In this document: in pieces, positions 21,816 through 32,899 of the stretch
Numbering within the stretch: position 1 is the stretch's first letter
Layout of the letters: the number at the start of each line of letters is the position of its first letter
DNA from: Eurosta solidaginis
Lineage: Eukaryota; Arthropoda; Insecta; Diptera; Tephritidae
Assembly: GCF_040869045.1 (NCBI RefSeq)
Contig: NC_090320.1
Coordinates: forward strand, 144,234,941 to 144,298,940
Reading direction: 5' to 3'
DNA length: 64,000 nt
The notes under the pieces: generated by a model
Database searches by the model: none
Told to the model about the DNA's origin: nothing
The model's input: the letters and a program-made list of their open reading frames with translations, nothing else
Position numbers and translations under genes: made by a program

Positions 21816-21975
21816 TTTCTTATTATTGCATTGTCATCGGGTTTTGAACTATATTCCAAGTTTCAAGCTTGTAGCATATCGGGAAGTTACTTAAATTTCA
21901 ATTACAAAGTTCGTTCACAACAGCCGTGCATGCGGCCTGCCTGTCAAGTCAAGTTAAATAAAACCGTTTAAAAAT

Positions 21976-22110
21976 TGCAGTAAATGTCTTTTAAATAAAG
22001 TGAGACCTAAAACAAAGGAAAATCTTGTCCTTGCTCCAACACCCTGTAAACCATTTGACATAGTAATTGTCGATACAAATGGTCCACTTCCAGAATCAAA
22101 CTATGTACTA
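21976..22110 (+). pseudogene. 412-like integrase zinc/core fragment
   Basis: Codons read CSKCLLNKVRPKTKENLVLA then PCKPFDIVIVDTNGPLPESN, the HHCC end and the first catalytic Asp (VDTNG) of a gypsy integrase. Upstream, its partner lies at 20100-20226 beyond the foldback element; downstream it is broken by the GC-rich repeat. Confidence 0.78.
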
Positions 22111-22111
22111 T

Positions 22112-22990
22112 TGTACCCACGGCGAAGTGTCTCTATTAGTACGAGGCTAGTTTAACTAACTACAATATATTGGCCCCGGTATTCGACTAGGGTAGTAGGG
22201 GAGTTTGTCCCGCCGCAGGCGTTGGGACGTGTGCCCCTCTTACCTGAGCCGTATATTCGTGCATTACTCTTCCTCTGAGTAATAGGGAGGGGGGGGGGGG
22301 GGGGGTGAGCCCCGTCTTACTCAGAGGAGATGATTACAAAATGTTAGGGCTGCCAAATGGGCCGGGGGGAAGTACCATCGGCAGAACCGACCTTGTAACT
22401 TTACCCCCCGTCGACCCAAAGGGAGTCCCTGGAATGTATTTATATTGGCTCGGGCAGTCTGCCAGGGTAGTGGGGAAATCCGCCCCGCCACTGGCGTTGG
22501 GACGGGTTTCCTTCCTATCCGAGAAGGCTGCTCGTGCATTACCTTTCCAGTGAGTAATAGGGGGTGTAAATCCCGTCTTACTCACCGGAAATGTGGGTAA
22601 ACCGGCAGGGCGCCCGATAAGCAGGGAGGGCGTACCATCGGTGGAACCGACCTTGTAACGCACCCTCCTAACCCAAAGGGCACCCCTTGTCGAGCGCCGA
22701 TGGCGGCGGACACGCACTTCACTTACCTACGGCGAAGTGTGCCTGGTGTATTCCGGCCAATCATTATATTCATATGTAACTATGAACACATTGAGAATTA
22801 TGCTCGCATTGTCGCGCACAGCGCACCACGAAGGAAAATTCTCAAGCATTGTGCGTTCACCATCGCTGGCTTGCCTAGTGCTTGCGCGATGGTTGTTGGG
22901 CCAGTATGTATGTATGTCGGTACATACAATACTAGGGGTGGGCAGTAAATGGAAAATATAATGTTAGGGGTGGGCGCTAAATGGGAAATA
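22112..22990. repeat. GC-rich tandem repeat block interrupting the integrase
   Basis: Two units of about 265-275 bp. GGCGTTGGGACG occurs at about 22218 and 22493, and TACCATCGG followed by GAACCGACCTTGTAAC at about 22372 and 22636. Each unit contains a short inverted repeat around AGTAATAGGG. CGGCGAAGTGT also occurs at both edges (about 22121 and 22730). The right part (22740-22990) is unique and ends with two copies of a GTTAGGGGTGGGC-like motif. The GC content is unlike the AT-rich surroundings. It may be the 5' region of a LINE or other element; no coding domain was recognised. Confidence 0.7.
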
Positions 22991-22999
22991 GATATTGTG

Positions 23000-23240
23000 G
23001 CGTAGCATTTGCTACGTTACAAATTAGAAAAAAGAATTGTACGATAGAACGTTTAGTCCATTACAAATTAGTGTTAATGATAGAGCTTTAGTAGAAACAG
23101 AACCTAGAAATAAACAAAGAAATATATATTAAGGTCCCTCCATCATAAAGAATATTGATGGACCCAATGTAAAAATTTACGATGAAATGAATAAAATTGA
23201 AAAAACTATACATAAAAATCGTATCCAAAAATTCAATTAA
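23000..23240 (+). pseudogene. 412-like integrase C-terminus
   Basis: Codons read LVETEPRNKQRNIY, a TAA, then GPSIIKNIDGPNVKIYDEMN and IHKNRIQKFN with a stop at 23238-23240. The GP(F/Y)-like block followed by the hydrophobic ladder is the GPY/F module of gypsy integrases. Only four bases separate its stop from the LINE target-site duplication. Confidence 0.75.
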
Positions 23241-23627
23241 AATTGACAGTCAGTACTACCCGCACTACGGTAGGCACCTTGTCGTTGGTGTGAGGGCTTA
23301 GCCGAACTCCATAGCGCCCGACGACTATGAGGCGGAGCTGTTTAGGACTGACATCTACGCCTCATAGGAGGGCGGCGGGATGTCGGTGACCAAGAACTGC
23401 CAACCCCTTAATCCAGGGTGTTATGCGGACCGTGCTTATTGGACGATTTGCAACCAGGGGATAAATTTGGCTGTATTCGAACGGAGCCTTCCCGATGCCG
23501 GGCCACCTCGGGAAGTATTAATGGCCTTACCACAGTAAGGGGCGCTGCTGTGGCGGACGGTTCTTTCCCCGTATATAATACTTGACCGCTGAGCCCGCCT
23601 TGTCGGGCAGGTGGTCGTACGACCAAG

Positions 23628-24116
23628 ATGAACGACTCATTACCTGATTGTAATAAGGACGATGTAAAGAGGATGACTGAGTCGCAATCCAAGGACGGCA
23701 AATACGAATTAAGCGAAGCGTCGGACTCGGGGAGCGAGAGTAGTGCTGATTCAATGAACTCCGTGTTGGAGAAGCACACAAATGAAAACGGAGTAGAAGA
23801 GTGGAGAAGGGTACGGAGCAGAGGAAGTAAAAGAGCTCTCTCGCAGTACCGTACAGCACTAAGAATTGTATAACGCATGGGAGCAGTGGTCGACCCAACA
23901 GAAGTGGATATCGAGCGCTTGGAATGGGCCCATGAAACGGTAGAAGTAGGTCGAAGGCAGTTCAAAAGGTTTGCTGCGAGAAACCCTCGGTTCTGCAACC
24001 GGTACGAGAAGGAAGAAGCGTCGAATGAAGAGACAACGTTTGGCGGAAGGCGACAAGCCTGCTTTAGAGGCAGAAAGAACTCAGTCCTAGAGCCGCGAGG
24101 CAGGGCAGTCGCATAG
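23628..24116 (+). pseudogene. LINE copy 2 ORF1, N-terminal part
   Basis: An ATG at 23628 starts an acidic, Ser-rich stretch (SDSGSESSADSMNSV). A TAA at 23871-23873 is in frame with a continuing Arg-rich block (MGAVVDPTEVD ... RFAARNPRFCNRYEKEE) to 24116. The next segment (24149) is in another frame. The ORF1 protein of such LINEs binds element RNA. The basic and acidic blocks here are consistent with that but diagnostic of nothing by themselves. Confidence 0.6.
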
Positions 24117-24148
24117 ACAAGACAAGTAGGCCCAAAGCTGTAAGACAG

Positions 24149-24733
24149 ATGGGCTCCAATAGCGAGGTAGCAACTACGTCGAAAGCTGCGAGTCAGAGGG
24201 AAGTTCCAATTACGGAAGTAGGAGATAAGCCAAAGGGAGATAACGCTAAGACTCCGGCTTTCTCGGAGGTGCTAAAGGGAGTTAACGCTAAGACTCCGGC
24301 TTTCTCGGAGGTGCCAAAGGGAGATAATACTAAGACTCCTTCCTTTCCCGAGAAGATGAGTGATGTGGCAAAGAAGTCACTGACTGTGGCGCTGGTTGAT
24401 CGTAGCAGTCCTTTCGGACAAATGACTACTGAAAGGTGGAGATCTGTGGAAAGGGGGCTTATTAGCTTAATGCTTAAGATGATGCGGGAACAACCAAGTA
24501 AGCCCCTTCCAACCTTTGATTCGGGGGGATGGTATGATGGTGTGAAGATGATAGCGTGCGACAATATCGCGAGCTTGCGGTGGCTGGAGGAAGTGGTCCC
24601 AAACCTCCAAATGCAAGGCACGAACGCGCGGTTTGAGGTGGTGGATAAAGCGCAAATCCCCACGTTACCAAAAGTTAAGCTATGGATACCATGCGTGATG
24701 AAGTCGAAGGAAGCTTGGCAAAATGTCCTTTGA
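24149..24733 (+). pseudogene. LINE copy 2 ORF1, DUF4780-like domain with triple repeat
   Basis: Residues about 30-75 hold three tandem copies of a 14-residue unit with core KTPAFSEV (the third reads KTPSFPEK). From about residue 78 the sequence LTVALVDRSSPFGQMTTERW, then PTFDSGGWYDGVKMIACD and NARFEVVDKAQIPTLPKVKL, matches the DUF4780-like domain common in ORF1 of dipteran RNase H LINEs. It stops at 24733 and the downstream codons are in another frame before ORF2. Confidence 0.72.
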
Positions 24734-25029
24734 CACTGGCAAAATTTACATGCGACTCAGGAAAAGAAGTCCCGAGGATAAAAACCCTAACACGCTAGAG
24801 GTGGGCGAAGTCGAAAAGGGCCTAAGGGAAAAAGACAGATGGAGGTCCCCGACGTCACCACGAACGTGCTAGAAGAGGACCAACCGCTAAATGCTGCTGT
24901 GACTCGCACAGAGGAACACCCGGCACAACAGTCACGAGAGGCTGAAGGGCCTCGAATACTCTAAACCGAAAAGGCAAGGGGAGGACGACGACGTCAGGAC
25001 GAAGGTGCTGGAGGGGGACAAACAGCCCA

Positions 25030-28000
25030 ATGGTGCTGCGAGTCCTACAGATAAACCTCCAACACCATAAAATGGCGTCGAGCGAACTCCTCTTAACCCT
25101 TGATGAGGGTTCATTTGACGTGGCGCTGATCCAGGAGCCGAGGCTCTCATCGGGAGGAAAGTTTTCTGGACCTAGCACGCGCGGGTTTGGCGTTTACTAC
25201 GCGCAAACGGAAGGACGGGTGCGAGCTGTAGTAATGGTAAGGAAACAGCTGCATTCATATATGCTGCCTAATTACACCACTGAGGATCTCGTAGCGGTGG
25301 CCGTTGAGCAAAAGAATAAGCAGGCATTTATCCTGGCGTCCTGCTACATGGCCCATGCTGCGGAGGTTCCACCGATGGAGCGCAAAAGGCTAGTACAGGA
25401 GGAAGGGCGCAAAGGGCGGTTGGTCATAGGCGCAGATGCAAATGCGCACCACAATGCGTGGGGAGGAGCAGATACGAACGAGAGAGGCGAATCTCTGTTT
25501 TGTTACATCCTGCAAACCAATTTGCAGATAGCCAACAGGGGAAATGTCCCTACATACATTCGTCCAACATCTAGCAATGTTCTGGATATTACATTGAGCT
25601 CCGAGCGTGATATGTCAAGGTATGATTGGATTGTTCTTGATAGACCATCCTTTTCCGACCATGCGTATATCAGCATCCCCCTAAAGAGGGTAGAGAAGGG
25701 AGGAACCTTTAGAAACCCTAAGTCAACGAACTGGACTAATTCCAGAAACATGTAGAAACAAAACTGGGACAACCCAAAAAGGTTGCTAATGTAGAGGAAC
25801 TGGAGGAGTCGAATGAATTCCTAACAAGGACGCTTATGACTGCGTATAACAAAACTTGCCCTCTAAGAAGATTCAGAGGAAAAGAAAAGCCGCCATGGTG
25901 GAGCAATGAGCTGAGTCTTCTAAGAAGACAGGTAAAAGAAATGTTTAAGCTCGCAAAGACCGCGGAAAGCGAAGCGTGTCGGGACGAGTACAGGGATCTA
26001 CTGAGGATCTACAAGCGTGAAATTACCAGGGCGAAGAGAAACTCATGGAAAAGTTTCTGTACGGACATAGAGTGCTGCAGCGAAACAGCACGGTTGAAAA
26101 AAGTCCTAGCAAAGGAAACATAGTCCAGGGACTAATAAAGAAAGAGAACGGGGAATGGTCACGTAATAGTGAGGAATCCCTTGAGGTGCTTCTTGATACA
26201 CATTTCCCACCGGGAGACGGTTTAGAAGAGCCAGCAGACATCACTCACACTTCGATCACGGATCAAGTAGTGCCGGGCTTGGTGACCGATACCAATATCG
26301 AGTGGGCAGTGAAGACGTTTTCTAAGTTTAAATCGCCGGGCCCAGATGTTATATTCCCGGCCATGCTACAAGTCTCAAGTAGGGCGGTCGTGGAATGGCT
26401 TAAAATAATATTCGATGGGTGCATAAGACTGAATCATGTACCGCACTCTTGGAGAACTGCTCGTGTAGCTCTTCTACCAAAGGCGGGGAAGATCGGTCAC
26501 GTGTATCCCAAAAACTATAGACCTATAAGCTTAACATAATTTCTGCTCAGAACCTTTGAGAGGCTGATAGATGTGTACATAAAGTCCAACGTGGATGAAA
26601 AGCTGCTCTCCGCAACACAGCATGCGTACACCAAAGGCAAGTCGGTAGACACCGCATTGCATAGGGTGGTAATAAGCATAGAGAAATCCCTGGAATATAA
26701 GGAGTATGCTCTAGGAGTCTTCTTGGACATTGCCGGGGCTTTCAATAATGTTGCAAAATGGTCGATTATGGATGGTCTTAATTACATTAAAGTACATCCT
26801 GCCTTAATCAGATGGATCGGCTGCATGTTAAATTGCAGAAAGATTACATCACAATGGGGATTGTACGAGGCCACAAAATCAGTGGACAGGAGCACGCCGC
26901 AGGGAGGGATGCTATCACCTCTGCTGTGGACGCTGGTCATCAACCAACTGCTCAGGCATTTCGATGAGGGACCCGTAAAACTCACGGCTTACGCAGATGA
27001 CGTTGTAATAGTAGAGATATTCATACCTGGGCATCTAATGTCGGGTTGAAAGTCAATGCGGAGAAGACGGATATGGTCTTGTTTACAAATAGGTACAAGG
27101 TCCCAAATTGGACCAGGCCTAAGTTAGGAGGGGTGACCTTACAGGAGAGACCTTGCACAAAATATTTAGGAATCATCCTAGACAGTAAGCTGTCATGGAA
27201 GCTCAACGTGGAGGAGAGTGTCAAGAAGGGCTCAACGGCACTCTATACATGTAAAAGAATGCTGGGATGTACGTGGGGCATATCGCCCTCTCTTTCTCAT
27301 TGGGTTTTTACAGCGATTGTAAGCCCTATTCTATACTATGGAGTTCTTGTTTCGTGGAAAGCCACACAAAAAACAACATACCTCAAAAAATTAGAGGGGG
27401 TATGCAGACTATCGATGCTTAGCATTACGGGAGCCCTGAAAACCACCCCGACGGCTGCACTGTATGCCATTCTGCACATCCCACCACGGGGCAACTTGAG
27501 CGCCGACCATATGGCCATAGTAGTATAGCGTCATCAATCACAAGACGAACAGACTACATGATTCCCTATCTGCGCTTCGAGGGAGATCTTAAGGCCACAA
27601 TAGAGGTGGGCAGTTGGCGGGTGCGCAAATGGTGTGTACACCGATGGTTCCAAAGTAGTGGAAGGAGTAGGGTCTGCGGTATACTGTGCTGATCCAGAAA
27701 TAAGCAGATCCTACAGGCTGCCGGAATACTGTAGCGTTTTCCAAGCGGAAATATTAGCCGTAACCAAAGCAATAGAAACCCTGGAAGAGAATAGCTTAAG
27801 CTGCAACCGTGTTAACTTTTATATTGACAGTCAAGCAGCAATTAAGGCAATAGTCTCGCATAGCACAGCATCTAAATGCGTGTTAGAGTGTAAGCAGTCT
27901 CTGGAGAGAATCGGGACAGGGAGAAGCATACATCTATATTGGGTCACAGGGCATATGGGAATAGATGGGAATGAAAAATCGGACGAACTAGCTAAAAAGG

Positions 28001-28475
28001 GAGCATCCCTTGAAGCTTGCTCCGTAGATGTCCCAATTAGATTGGGCGAGATTAAGCGAAGGCTGAGGTGGACATTATCGACCAAGCGGAAAAGGCGTGG
28101 GTTCAAGCGCGGGGCTGTAAAGTGTTGAAGATTATGTGTAGGTCTTACAACCTTAGATTAACACAGTTGCTTCTATCATTAAAAAGAGAGGACTGTAGAC
28201 TCATGACGGGTATTCTGACTGGACACTGCTTTCTGGCGTCACATGCCTTTAAATTAGGCTTGGTCAATGATAGCAGATGTAGGAAGTGCGGGTTGGAGGA
28301 GGAAACGATCGAGCACGTTTTGTGCTCGTGCCCTGCACTTGCCAGGCTAATACTCCAGCTATTAGGAGTGATACAGCTGTCAGATCTAGAAGCAGCAAGT
28401 GGCTTAAGTCCTAGGAAGCTTCTAGTATTTGCCAAGAGGACGGAGTTATTTTATAACATAGGTCCTGGTTTTTGA
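25030..28475 (+). pseudogene. LINE copy 2 ORF2: endonuclease, RT, RNase H, zinc motif
   Basis: Endonuclease at 25030-25740: LRVLQINLQHHKMAS, ALIQEPRL, GADANAHHNAWGG, SNVLDITLSS, FSDHAYISI, an APE-type fold with its catalytic residues visible. RT at 26280-27200: SPGPDVIFPAML, a SVDTALHRVV block, STPQGGMLSPLLW and TAYADDVVIV. RNase H at 27634-27990: MYTDGSKVVEG, FQAEILAV, FYIDSQAAIKA, GNEKSDELAKKGA. A C-terminal CRKCGLEEETIEHVLCSC zinc motif lies at 28280-28334. Lesions: frameshifts near 25739, 26115 and 28065, a TAA at 26537-26539, and short deletions near 27018, 27487 and 27630. LINE copy 1 lacks some of these, so they are private mutations. Confidence 0.9.
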
Positions 28476-28759
28476 TAGGGTTTTTCAGTTTGGTCGTTAA
28501 AACAAACTTCTGGTAACACTACGGACTCAATCAGTCTATGTGAGGTCCTCATGGACCGGCCAGTTTAACCTACCTACCTGACAGTCAGTACCATTAAATT
28601 TTACTTAATAATCTTAAAATATAAATATATTTTAAGAATGCGCCAATGAATGTCAAAAACAAAAAACAAAAAAACAAATTTTTTTAATTTAGTTTTTTAA
28701 TAAGCTGATGCGGTCTGATGTGCGCTAGTGCAAGAAAAAAAGATACACTTTTTCTCCAC

Positions 28760-28806
28760 TTAACTCCCTACGTTTCGCCAATCTCCTTGGCATCCTCAGG
28801 GGCAGG
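28760..28806 (-). ncRNA. Hammerhead-like motif of PLE copy A
   Basis: The minus strand reads CTGAGGA, one extra T, helix GCCAA/TTGGC with a GGAGA loop, GAAA, CGTA, then GGG that can pair with the CCC preceding CTGAGGA. Same layout as at 11622-11664 and in copies C and D. Confidence 0.5.
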
Positions 28807-29014
28807 ATCTTTATTTTATAAGACACAAACAAAGATAATACATAAGAGACAATATCATCAAAACATGTATAAGTGTCACTTACATTGAAAAGTTGGAAAA
28901 AATGTATAATCTAAAAACATTAAACAATAACAAAAAAATTTTTTAAATTTGAGTCACATAACATAATTTATCTGTACCATCAATGTCAGGTACATTTGTC
29001 AGACTGATTTGTTA

Positions 29015-31450
29015 TCATAAACATAACAAATATGCTGCCGCGATTTCGTCGCTATCTTCCTTTTTGTTTATTGTTTTTTCTCTGTTTTTCAAAATATGTA
29101 GGCTCTCCAGTGTATATCTTGTTCTCTCTCTTTTCTCTGTGTCTAAAATTCTGGCGTTTTGTATATCAGCTGTATGCGCATGTGTCAGTATATGTTGCGC
29201 AAGAGCTGTACCGCTTTTGTTTCTTCTTATATCCGATTCGTGTTCTTGTAATCGCACTCCTAGTGGTCTTTTTGTCGTTCCAATGTATATTTTGTTACAG
29301 TCGTTGTTCTCTCCTCCGTTGCATTTAATTTCGTATATGACATTGTTTCTATGTTGTGATTCTATTTTGCTTTTGGTTTTGGTGTATACAGTTGAGAGTG
29401 TGCAATTTGATTTGTACGCCAGAGATATGTCTTGTTTGTGTTCTTTTAAGTTTTTGTTTAGCTCTTCTGAGAATTTTGGAATATATGTGATGTTGTGGTA
29501 TCGTTTTGTCTCATTTGTTGTTTGTGAAAGGGTTATTTGTTTGGACTTATTATTCATTTCTTTGGTTTTTTGTTCAATGAGAGTATTTACTAAATGACGC
29601 GTGTAGTTATTATTTATAAGCACTTTGCAAATTTTTTCCTTGTTCGATTCCGTAAATTGTTCATGGCTAAGGGTTAAAACTTTATTTATCATATTTTTAG
29701 CGGTATTGATTTTGTATTTTTTCGGATGGGCTGAGAGAAAATTGATTATTCTGCCTGACGCTATAGGTTTCGAGTACCAATTGAGAAAAATTTCATTGTT
29801 GTTTCTGTGTATAAGGACATCCAAAAACGGGATCTTTTGGTTTTCTTCTTTTTCCATAGTAAACTGTAATTTGTTATGATACTGGTTGAAAGTGTTCAGA
29901 ATGACCTCAACGTCGCTTTGTTTTACAATAGCAAAAATGTCGGCTACATATTTTACTATAAACTTTATATTTATGTTGTGAAGTTTCTTTAATTGTAAAA
30001 TGGTGGCATCGAGTAAATCGTCCATGATTACGTCCGCTATTGTCGGAGATAGGGGGTTGCCCATGGGCATTCCAAAGCTTTGCGTATAAGTTTTGTTATC
30101 GTACATGAAATAGTTATTGTCCTTCAGACAGAAGTTCAGTATTTCCAGAAACTTATTTCTCGGTATGTTTGTTTGGATCTGATGAAACTTACTCATTATG
30201 ATTTTGATAGCAAGATATGTGGGTATGTTAGTGAATAATGACACCACATCGAAAGATACCAATAAGTCGTTTTCGCATATTTCAACCTTCTCCAACCTAT
30301 CTTTGAGTCTAAAAGAGTTTTTTATATTGTACTCGTCAGAAATTAAGTCGTTCAGCAATTTTCCAACAAATTTGGACAAACCATAGCAGGGAACATTGAC
30401 CGAGGATGCTATTGAACGCAGAGGTAGATCCGGCTTATGAGTTTTCGGTAAGCCGTACAGTCGTGGCGCATTAGGTGCTGTGCATGTAAGTTGCTGTTTG
30501 TCTTTAAAGTTAATTAGTTTGCTTTTGTAGAGTTCGTCGACGATATTGTTGTTCTGTTTCTGTAGCTTGTTAGTTGGGTCAGTTCGGGCTACTCCATAAG
30601 TGCTTTTGTCTCCAAGCAACTTATTCATTTTCTCCCTGTAATCAGCTTTGTACATGACCACTGTTTTGTTTCCTTTGTCGGAATCTGTTATGATAATATC
30701 ATTTTTGTATTGTTTTAAAAAGCTTTTTGTTTTATTGAACGTTGCGACTATAAATGTGTCTACTGGGTTGTGCTTTATGTTACGTCTGTATTGATTTATT
30801 CTGCTGCTTAGGCGACATCTCTCCATTTCTTTCGTTCTCTCATCCTCAATTTGTTGTATGACTTGCTAAATCTCAGGTATGATCTTTAGCGGTTTAAAGG
30901 TGGTATTAGTAGTTGGTAGTGCAAATTTCTTACCAAGGGAGAGCAACCATTTAACGTCCTCCGGAAATTGAATGTCAGTTTTGTTGATAAAACAATTGTT
31001 GTTCATACACATACCTAAAGATTGCAGTTGCATTTGTTTCAATCTCTCGAGCTTCGATGTTTGTGTCTTTTTTAAATCGTTCGCCACTCTCTGGCTTAAC
31101 ATGTTCTGAGTGTGCATGACGGAGTTGAAATCACTTTCACTGAGGTTGCGCTTTAGTTGTTGTTCAGCATATATAATTTGATCCCGTATAGATTTTATAT
31201 TAATATTCGTTTGTGTGATTTCTATGTTCAGTATTTTCTTCTGGAACTGTTTTTTCGCTCTCTCTATTTGTTGCTTTATATTTTGTGATGTGGTTTATAT
31301 CTGTGTTCTTTTTGTTAAGTCCGTCAGATGCTGTGGTAGCATGTCGAACTTCCTACATTCCAATAGGAATTTTAGTGTAGCTGTCTGTTTTGTTAGTTTT
31401 TGTTTTTGTTTGCTGTGGTGTTTTAGATATGCGTGTACATCCTCTCCGTA
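29015..31450 (-). pseudogene. PLE copy A RT/GIY-YIG polyprotein (mutant YVAD)
   Basis: The best preserved PLE frame in the window: 603 codons open from 30826 to 29015, extended upstream through a TAG (30866-30868) to a 5' break at 31450 (KYGEDVHAY-type codons). Landmarks: WLLSLGKKFALPT, PRLYGLPKTHKPDLPLR, SFDVVSLFTNIP, GMPMGNPLSPTIAD, then KYVADIFAI where the catalytic second residue is Ala (plus-strand 29942-29944). The GIY-YIG endonuclease (CNKIYIGTTKRPLGVRLQEH) is complete to the C-terminus. The missing 5' end and the active-site change make it dead, although the rest is intact. Confidence 0.88.
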
Positions 31451-31453
31451 TTT

Positions 31454-31933
31454 AACAAATATGCTGCCGCGATTTCGTCGCTATCTTCCTTTTTGTTTAT
31501 TGTTTTTTCTCTGTTTTTCAAAATATGTAGGCTCTCCAGTGTATATCTTGTTCTCTCTCTTTTCTCTGTGTCTAAAATTCTGGCGTTTTGTATATCAGCT
31601 GTATGCGCATGTGTCAGTATATGTTGCGCAAGAGCTGTACCGCTTTTGTTTCTTCTTATATCCGTTTCGTGTTCTTGTAATCGCACTCCTAGTGGTCTTT
31701 TTGTCGTTCCAGTGTATATTTTGTTACAGTCGTTGTTCTCTCCTCCGTTGCATTTAATTTCGTATATGACATTGTTTCTATGTTGTGATTCTATTTTGCT
31801 TTTGGTTTTGGTGTATACAGTTGAAAGTGTGCAATTTGATTTGTACGCCAGAGATATGTCTTGTTTGTGTTCTTTTAAGTTTTTGTTTAGCTCTTCTGAG
31901 AATTTTGGAATATATGTGATGCTGTGGTATCGT
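31454..31933 (-). pseudogene. PLE copy B, endonuclease-only fragment
   Basis: It encodes the C-terminal endonuclease half on the minus strand (CNKIYTGTTKRPLGVRLQEHE ... DEIAAAYLL). At 31453/31454 it joins head-to-tail, without its own stop or 3' UTR, to the 5' region of copy A (KYGEDV-like codons). One arm of the 480-bp palindrome. Confidence 0.85.
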
Positions 31934-32428
31934 TTTGTCTCATTTGTTACGATACCACAGCATCACATATATTCCAAAATTCTCAGAAGAGCTAAACAAA
32001 AACTTAAAAGAACACAAACAAGACATATCTCTGGCGTACAAATCAAATTGCACACTCTCAACTGTGTACACCAAAACCAAAAGCAAAATAGAATCACAAC
32101 ATAGAAACAATGTCATATACGAAATTAAATGCAACGGAGGAGAGAACAACGACTGTAACAAAATATACATTGGAACGACAAAAAGACCACTAGGAGTGCG
32201 ATTACAAGAACACGAATCGGATATAAGAAGAAACAAAAGCGGTACAGCTCTTGCGCAACATATACTGACACATGCGCATACAGCTGATATACAAAACGCC
32301 AGAATTTTAGACACAGAGAAAAGAGAGAGAACAAGATATACACTGGAGAGCCTACATATTTTGAAAAACAGAGAAAAAACAATAAACAAAAAGGAAGGTA
32401 GCGACGAAATCGCGGCAGCATATTTGTT
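31454..32428. repeat. Palindrome with 480-bp arms and a 15-bp spacer
   Basis: The arms 31454-31933 and 31949-32428 are near-identical reverse complements around the spacer 31934-31948. Visible differences are few. The arms are the C-terminal coding parts of PLE copies B and C. Confidence 0.93.
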
Positions 32429-32436
32429 ATGTTTAT
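31949..32436 (+). pseudogene. PLE copy C, endonuclease-only fragment with 3' UTR
   Basis: From 31949 the plus strand encodes YIPKFSEELNKNLKEHK through CNKIYIGTTKRPLGVRL and ends AAAYLLCL with a stop near 32438. Unlike copy B it keeps its 3' UTR and hammerhead-like motif, and then runs at about 32810 into the 5' region of copy D. It is thus the upstream partial unit of a head-to-tail pair. Confidence 0.85.
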
Positions 32437-32647
32437 GATAACAAATCAGTCTGACAAATGTACCTGACATTGATGGTACAGATAAATTATGTTATGTGAC
32501 TCAAATTAAAAAAATTTTTTTGTTATTGTTTAATGTTTTTAGATTATACATTTTTTCCAACTTTTCAATGTAAGTGACACTTATACATGTTTTGATGATA
32601 TTGTCTCTTATGTATTATCTTTGTTTGTGTCTTATAAAATAAAGATC

Positions 32648-32688
32648 CTGCCCCTGAGGATGCCAAGGAGATTGGCGAAACGTAGGGA
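32648..32688 (+). ncRNA. Hammerhead-like motif of PLE copy C
   Basis: CTGAGGA at 32654-32660, T, helix GCCAA/TTGGC, GAAA at 32677-32680, CGTA then GGG pairing with the CCC before the first core. It lies between the copy C coding end and the start of copy D. Confidence 0.5.
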
Positions 32689-32899
32689 GTTAAGTGGAGA
32701 AAAAGCGTATCTTTTTTTCTTGCACTAGCGCACATCAGACCGCATCAGCTTATTAAAAAACTAACACTTATAAAAAAAATCCATAAAGTGGTCAGCAAAT
32801 AAATATAATAAATTTCACATCGGAAAGCCTGCCGAAAACTGTTCATCACCTTTATTTTATTTGATTATCTACACAAACAAAGTAATAAGAGAGGTAAAT

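Larger units (their letters stand above)
20227..21975. mobile_element. Foldback/minisatellite element inserted in the 412-like integrase
   Basis: The host frame is cut between AKFLNK and CSKCLLNKVRPKTK. The left end (AATTTTAAAC near 20227, AAACGGTTTTAT near 20254) and the right end (AAAACCGTTTAAAAATT ending near 21975) are imperfect inverted repeats. Inside lie a 400-bp foldback (20240-20643), a minisatellite array (20880-21815) and a unique right part. There is no transposase, so it is non-autonomous. Superfamily unresolved; the exact ends and duplication are uncertain because the region is AT-rich. Confidence 0.6.
23257..28578 (+). mobile_element. Full-length LINE, RNase H-bearing (LOA/I-group-like), copy 2
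   Basis: The 5,322-bp element is flanked by a perfect 13-bp duplication TGACAGTCAGTAC (23244-23256 and 28579-28591). It has a 5' UTR, ORF1 with a DUF4780-like domain, ORF2 with endonuclease, RT, RNase H and a C-terminal zinc motif, and a short 3' UTR ending in AACCTACC repeats instead of poly(A). All domains are in place but the ORFs carry several lesions. It lies directly downstream of the 412-like integrase stop. Confidence 0.92.

Noticed and set aside
23527..23998. Minus-strand frames of 123-196 codons opposite LINE ORF1
   Set aside because: Antisense shadows of the GC-rich 5' UTR and ORF1 of the full-length LINE; no domains and the sense frame is well explained.
28983..29597. Hydrophobic, Phe/Leu/Cys-rich plus-strand frames resembling small membrane proteins (also at 31215-32104, 32911-33227 and 34738-35352)
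   Set aside because: They are the antisense of the Penelope-like coding regions and recur with every copy; the Lys/Asn-rich sense frames carry the real RT and endonuclease motifs.
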